DNA of 64,000 bases, taken from positions 1 to 64,000 of the forward strand of contig CAJWGN010000004.1 in the NCBI GenBank assembly GCA_913031035.1. The letters are read 5' to 3'. The first letter of the stretch is position 1. Each line of letters begins with the position of its first letter. This document shows positions 62,823-64,000 of this stretch, piece after piece. The notes below the pieces were generated by a model that was not told the DNA's origin, searched no databases, and saw only the letters and a program-made list of their open reading frames with translations. The translations under genes and the position numbers were made by a program. This DNA comes from an uncultured Gammaproteobacteria bacterium. GTDB taxonomy: Bacteria; Pseudomonadota; Gammaproteobacteria; Pseudomonadales; Pseudohongiellaceae.

Positions 62823-63308
62823 ATGTTGAATATTAGACGTTTTGCTTTTGCACTGCTTGCTGTTCTTCCGATCGCTTTTAGCTCATCTTTAGTCAAGGCT
62901 CAAGACATAGTCGATACCGCCATCGCTGCTGGCCAATTTGAGACACTTGTCGCTGCCGTTCAAGCTGCCGGCTTAGTTGAGACTTTGAAAGGCGAAGGTC
63001 CATTCACAGTATTTGCGCCTACAGACGAAGCTTTTGCCGCGTTGCCTGCTGGAACCGTTGCGGATTTGTTGAAGCCAGAAAACAAGGATCAGCTAATTGC
63101 TGTACTTACCTATCACGTGATTCCGGGTGCTGTAATGGCTGCTGATATAGCCGGCAAGAAACTCGAAGTGACCACAGTTCAAGGTAGCGACGTATCGATC
63201 GACGCTACCATGGGTGTAAAAGTTGATAGCGCGACCGTAGTTACGGCCGACATCAAAGCAAGCAACGGTGTGATTCATGTAATCGACCAAGTAATTTTAC
63301 CGAACTAG
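62823..63308 (+). CDS. Exported fasciclin (FAS1) domain protein
   Basis: From the ATG at 62823, preceded by T-T-G-G-G-G-A-T-A, the protein has 161 residues and a signal peptide ending S-L-V-K-A-Q. A single FAS1 domain has the motif [35 protein letters not shown] and [12 protein letters not shown]. Bacterial single FAS1 proteins are surface or periplasmic adhesion proteins. An upstream in-frame TTG at 62811 is not preferred. A terminator follows 28 bp after the stop. Confidence 0.93.
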   Translation: MLNIRRFAFALLAVLPIAFSSSLVKAQDIVDTAIAAGQFETLVAAVQAAGLVETLKGEGPFTVFAPTDEAFAALPAGTVADLLKPENKDQLIAVLTYHVIPGAVMAADIAGKKLEVTTVQGSDVSIDATMGVKVDSATVVTADIKASNGVIHVIDQVILPN

Positions 63309-63335
63309 TTATACCCAGTTTACCCTAGAGGCTTT

Positions 63336-63363
63336 AGGCTAACTTATGTTAGCCTTTTTTTTG
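63336..63363 (+). terminator. Rho-independent terminator after the fasciclin gene
   Basis: Perfect 8-bp stem A-G-G-C-T-A-A-C with its complement, loop TTAT and a run of eight T. It ends transcription of the fasciclin gene. Confidence 0.93.
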
Positions 63364-63872
63364 TCTGAATTTTAACAACCATAAAAGCCTCGAGCCCTGC
63401 TATTGGTTTGTGAGTTATGTGAATTATCGCTAGTAAATCTTCTAATGCTTGCCAGCTTATTTTTCTCTTTTCTCTTTTCTCTTTTCTCTTTTATCCGCTC
63501 TATCGTTTGCAATAACGCAACCTCCTTGGTTCATGGTCACATGCTTTCGGTTTTAAGCTCTGATTTTTCTTCTCGAGAATTACTTTTTCGGTGGTCGTTC
63601 GGTAGTCGCTATAAAGCTCAAATCATCGCTCCTCCAAGATCATAAAAATCCCCTAACTCGCCTTTGGCATTTGCTCAAGGTGGTCCGAGTTTTAATGGAT
63701 TTAACAGCAGGTATCTGCAATTTTGCAATAGAGCAAAACTAAGACGGTTATAACTAAACTAATACTATGGTGGTTTGCTCAGAAACGGTTACTAAAAAGT
63801 GGACAACGTCTGAGTTGATTAGGCTTGTTGGCTAGCATATCCCCAGCATTAGCATGGGGCCGAAATTAATAG
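63364..63872. other. Intergenic region with a heptanucleotide repeat
   Basis: About 500 bases without a supported gene. A frame at 63403-63645 is low-complexity and overlaps the simple repeat at 63461, so I do not call it. No RNA or operator is evident. Confidence 0.5.
63461..63492. repeat. Simple heptanucleotide repeat
   Basis: After T-T-T-T the unit C-T-C-T-T-T-T is repeated four times. Such repeats can slip during replication and might vary between strains. Confidence 0.85.
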
Positions 63873-64000
63873 CTAGGTATTTGAAGATGTGGCGAATGCA
63901 ATTGCCGAGGCGGCATGAATCGCCGTCGTGTCATACAAAGGGACACAGGTGTGGGTCTGCTGAACTAACAGTGGAATTTCGGTGCAACCTAAAATGATAG
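63873..64000 (-). CDS. Aspartate/glutamate racemase family, C-terminal end (gene continues past the window)
   Basis: On the minus strand the window edge opens into a frame reading I-I-L-G-C-T-E-I-P-L-L and later V-P-L-Y-D-T-T-A-I-H-A-A-S-A-I-A-F-A, ending at a TAG at 63873. G-C-T-E is the second catalytic cysteine motif of the Asp/Glu racemase family and D-T-T-x-I-H-A-x-A is its closing helix. Only 41 residues are visible, so substrate cannot be told (aspartate racemase and related maleate isomerase or hydantoin racemase are possible). Confidence 0.85.
   Translation of the reverse strand, partial: IILGCTEIPLLVQQTHTCVPLYDTTAIHAASAIAFATSSNT

Noticed and set aside
63403-63645. 80-residue plus-strand open frame after the fasciclin gene
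   Set aside because: It begins just after a terminator, has no ribosome site, and is built largely from the C-T-C-T-T-T-T repeat and a serine/phenylalanine-rich stretch.
1-64000. CRISPR array, transposase or rRNA genes
   Set aside because: I looked for regularly spaced repeats, DDE transposase motifs and rRNA sequence and saw none.

Overview
The window joins two unrelated genomes. Bases 1 to about 13,125 are very AT-rich and come from a marine-type Bacteroidota bacterium, probably a flavobacterium: type IX secretion sorting domains, a lipoprotein beta-propeller, the Bacteroidota-style ligase-associated DNA repair operon and a START-like-domain gene. From about 13,125-13,190 onward base composition rises abruptly and the genes are those of a marine gammaproteobacterium (tyrosine-type dioxygenase, dipeptidyl peptidase IV, DUF2868/DUF3482 pair, quinoproteins, DUF1080, DUF2911, FeS photolyase). 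The break falls inside the START-like gene, so a chimeric metagenomic contig is the simplest explanation; no integrase, att site or insertion sequence is visible there.

Bacteroidota part: the end of a TonB-dependent receptor is followed by a two-repeat DUF4465-like T9SS cargo, a second T9SS cargo and a beta-propeller lipoprotein, which together look like a surface capture-and-import locus (possibly for corrinoids). A convergent SulP anion transporter and a small acidic protein follow. Then comes a tight minus-strand operon: MBL-fold exonuclease, ATP-dependent DNA ligase, Lhr-type helicase and PdeM phosphoesterase, with 4-8 bp overlaps. A tRNA-Met(CAT) precedes the broken START-like gene.

Gammaproteobacterial part: 13.6-19.1 kb holds a redoxin/cytochrome c/copper-monooxygenase-like fusion, an MFS permease, a MarR regulator with two near-perfect operator palindromes, an HPPD-type dioxygenase and a VOC enzyme. 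19.1-27.2 kb holds a DPP-IV, an exported MBL protein, two decayed membrane-protein genes, a transglutaminase-like protein and a glutaredoxin. 27.4-33.4 kb holds a periplasmic quinoprotein set: unknown exported protein, dihaem-binding cytochrome c, a PQQ dehydrogenase with lanthanide-type ligands and a second, larger quinoprotein. 33.9-43.3 kb holds a hydrolase/2OG-oxygenase pair, the DUF2868/DUF3482 GTPase pair, a PAS gene broken by one stop codon, a NosR-like flavin/FeS membrane protein, a second copper-monooxygenase-like protein and a peroxiredoxin. 43.4-48.1 kb holds a Tat-exported FAD oxidoreductase and a light-damage cluster (FeS photolyase, DUF3429, DCC, SDR). 48.1-62.6 kb is mainly minus-strand exported and acyl-CoA or lipid-related enzymes. 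The window ends with a fasciclin protein and the C-terminus of an aspartate/glutamate racemase.

No single locus is clearly a wholly new system. The best candidates for something undescribed are the redoxin-haem-copper fusion with its shorter paralogue, the putative lanthanide quinoprotein operon, the DUF4465/beta-propeller surface locus, and the coupled unknown exported protein behind the AbgB-like hydrolase. Noncoding stretches and gene remnants are frequent in the gammaproteobacterial part.
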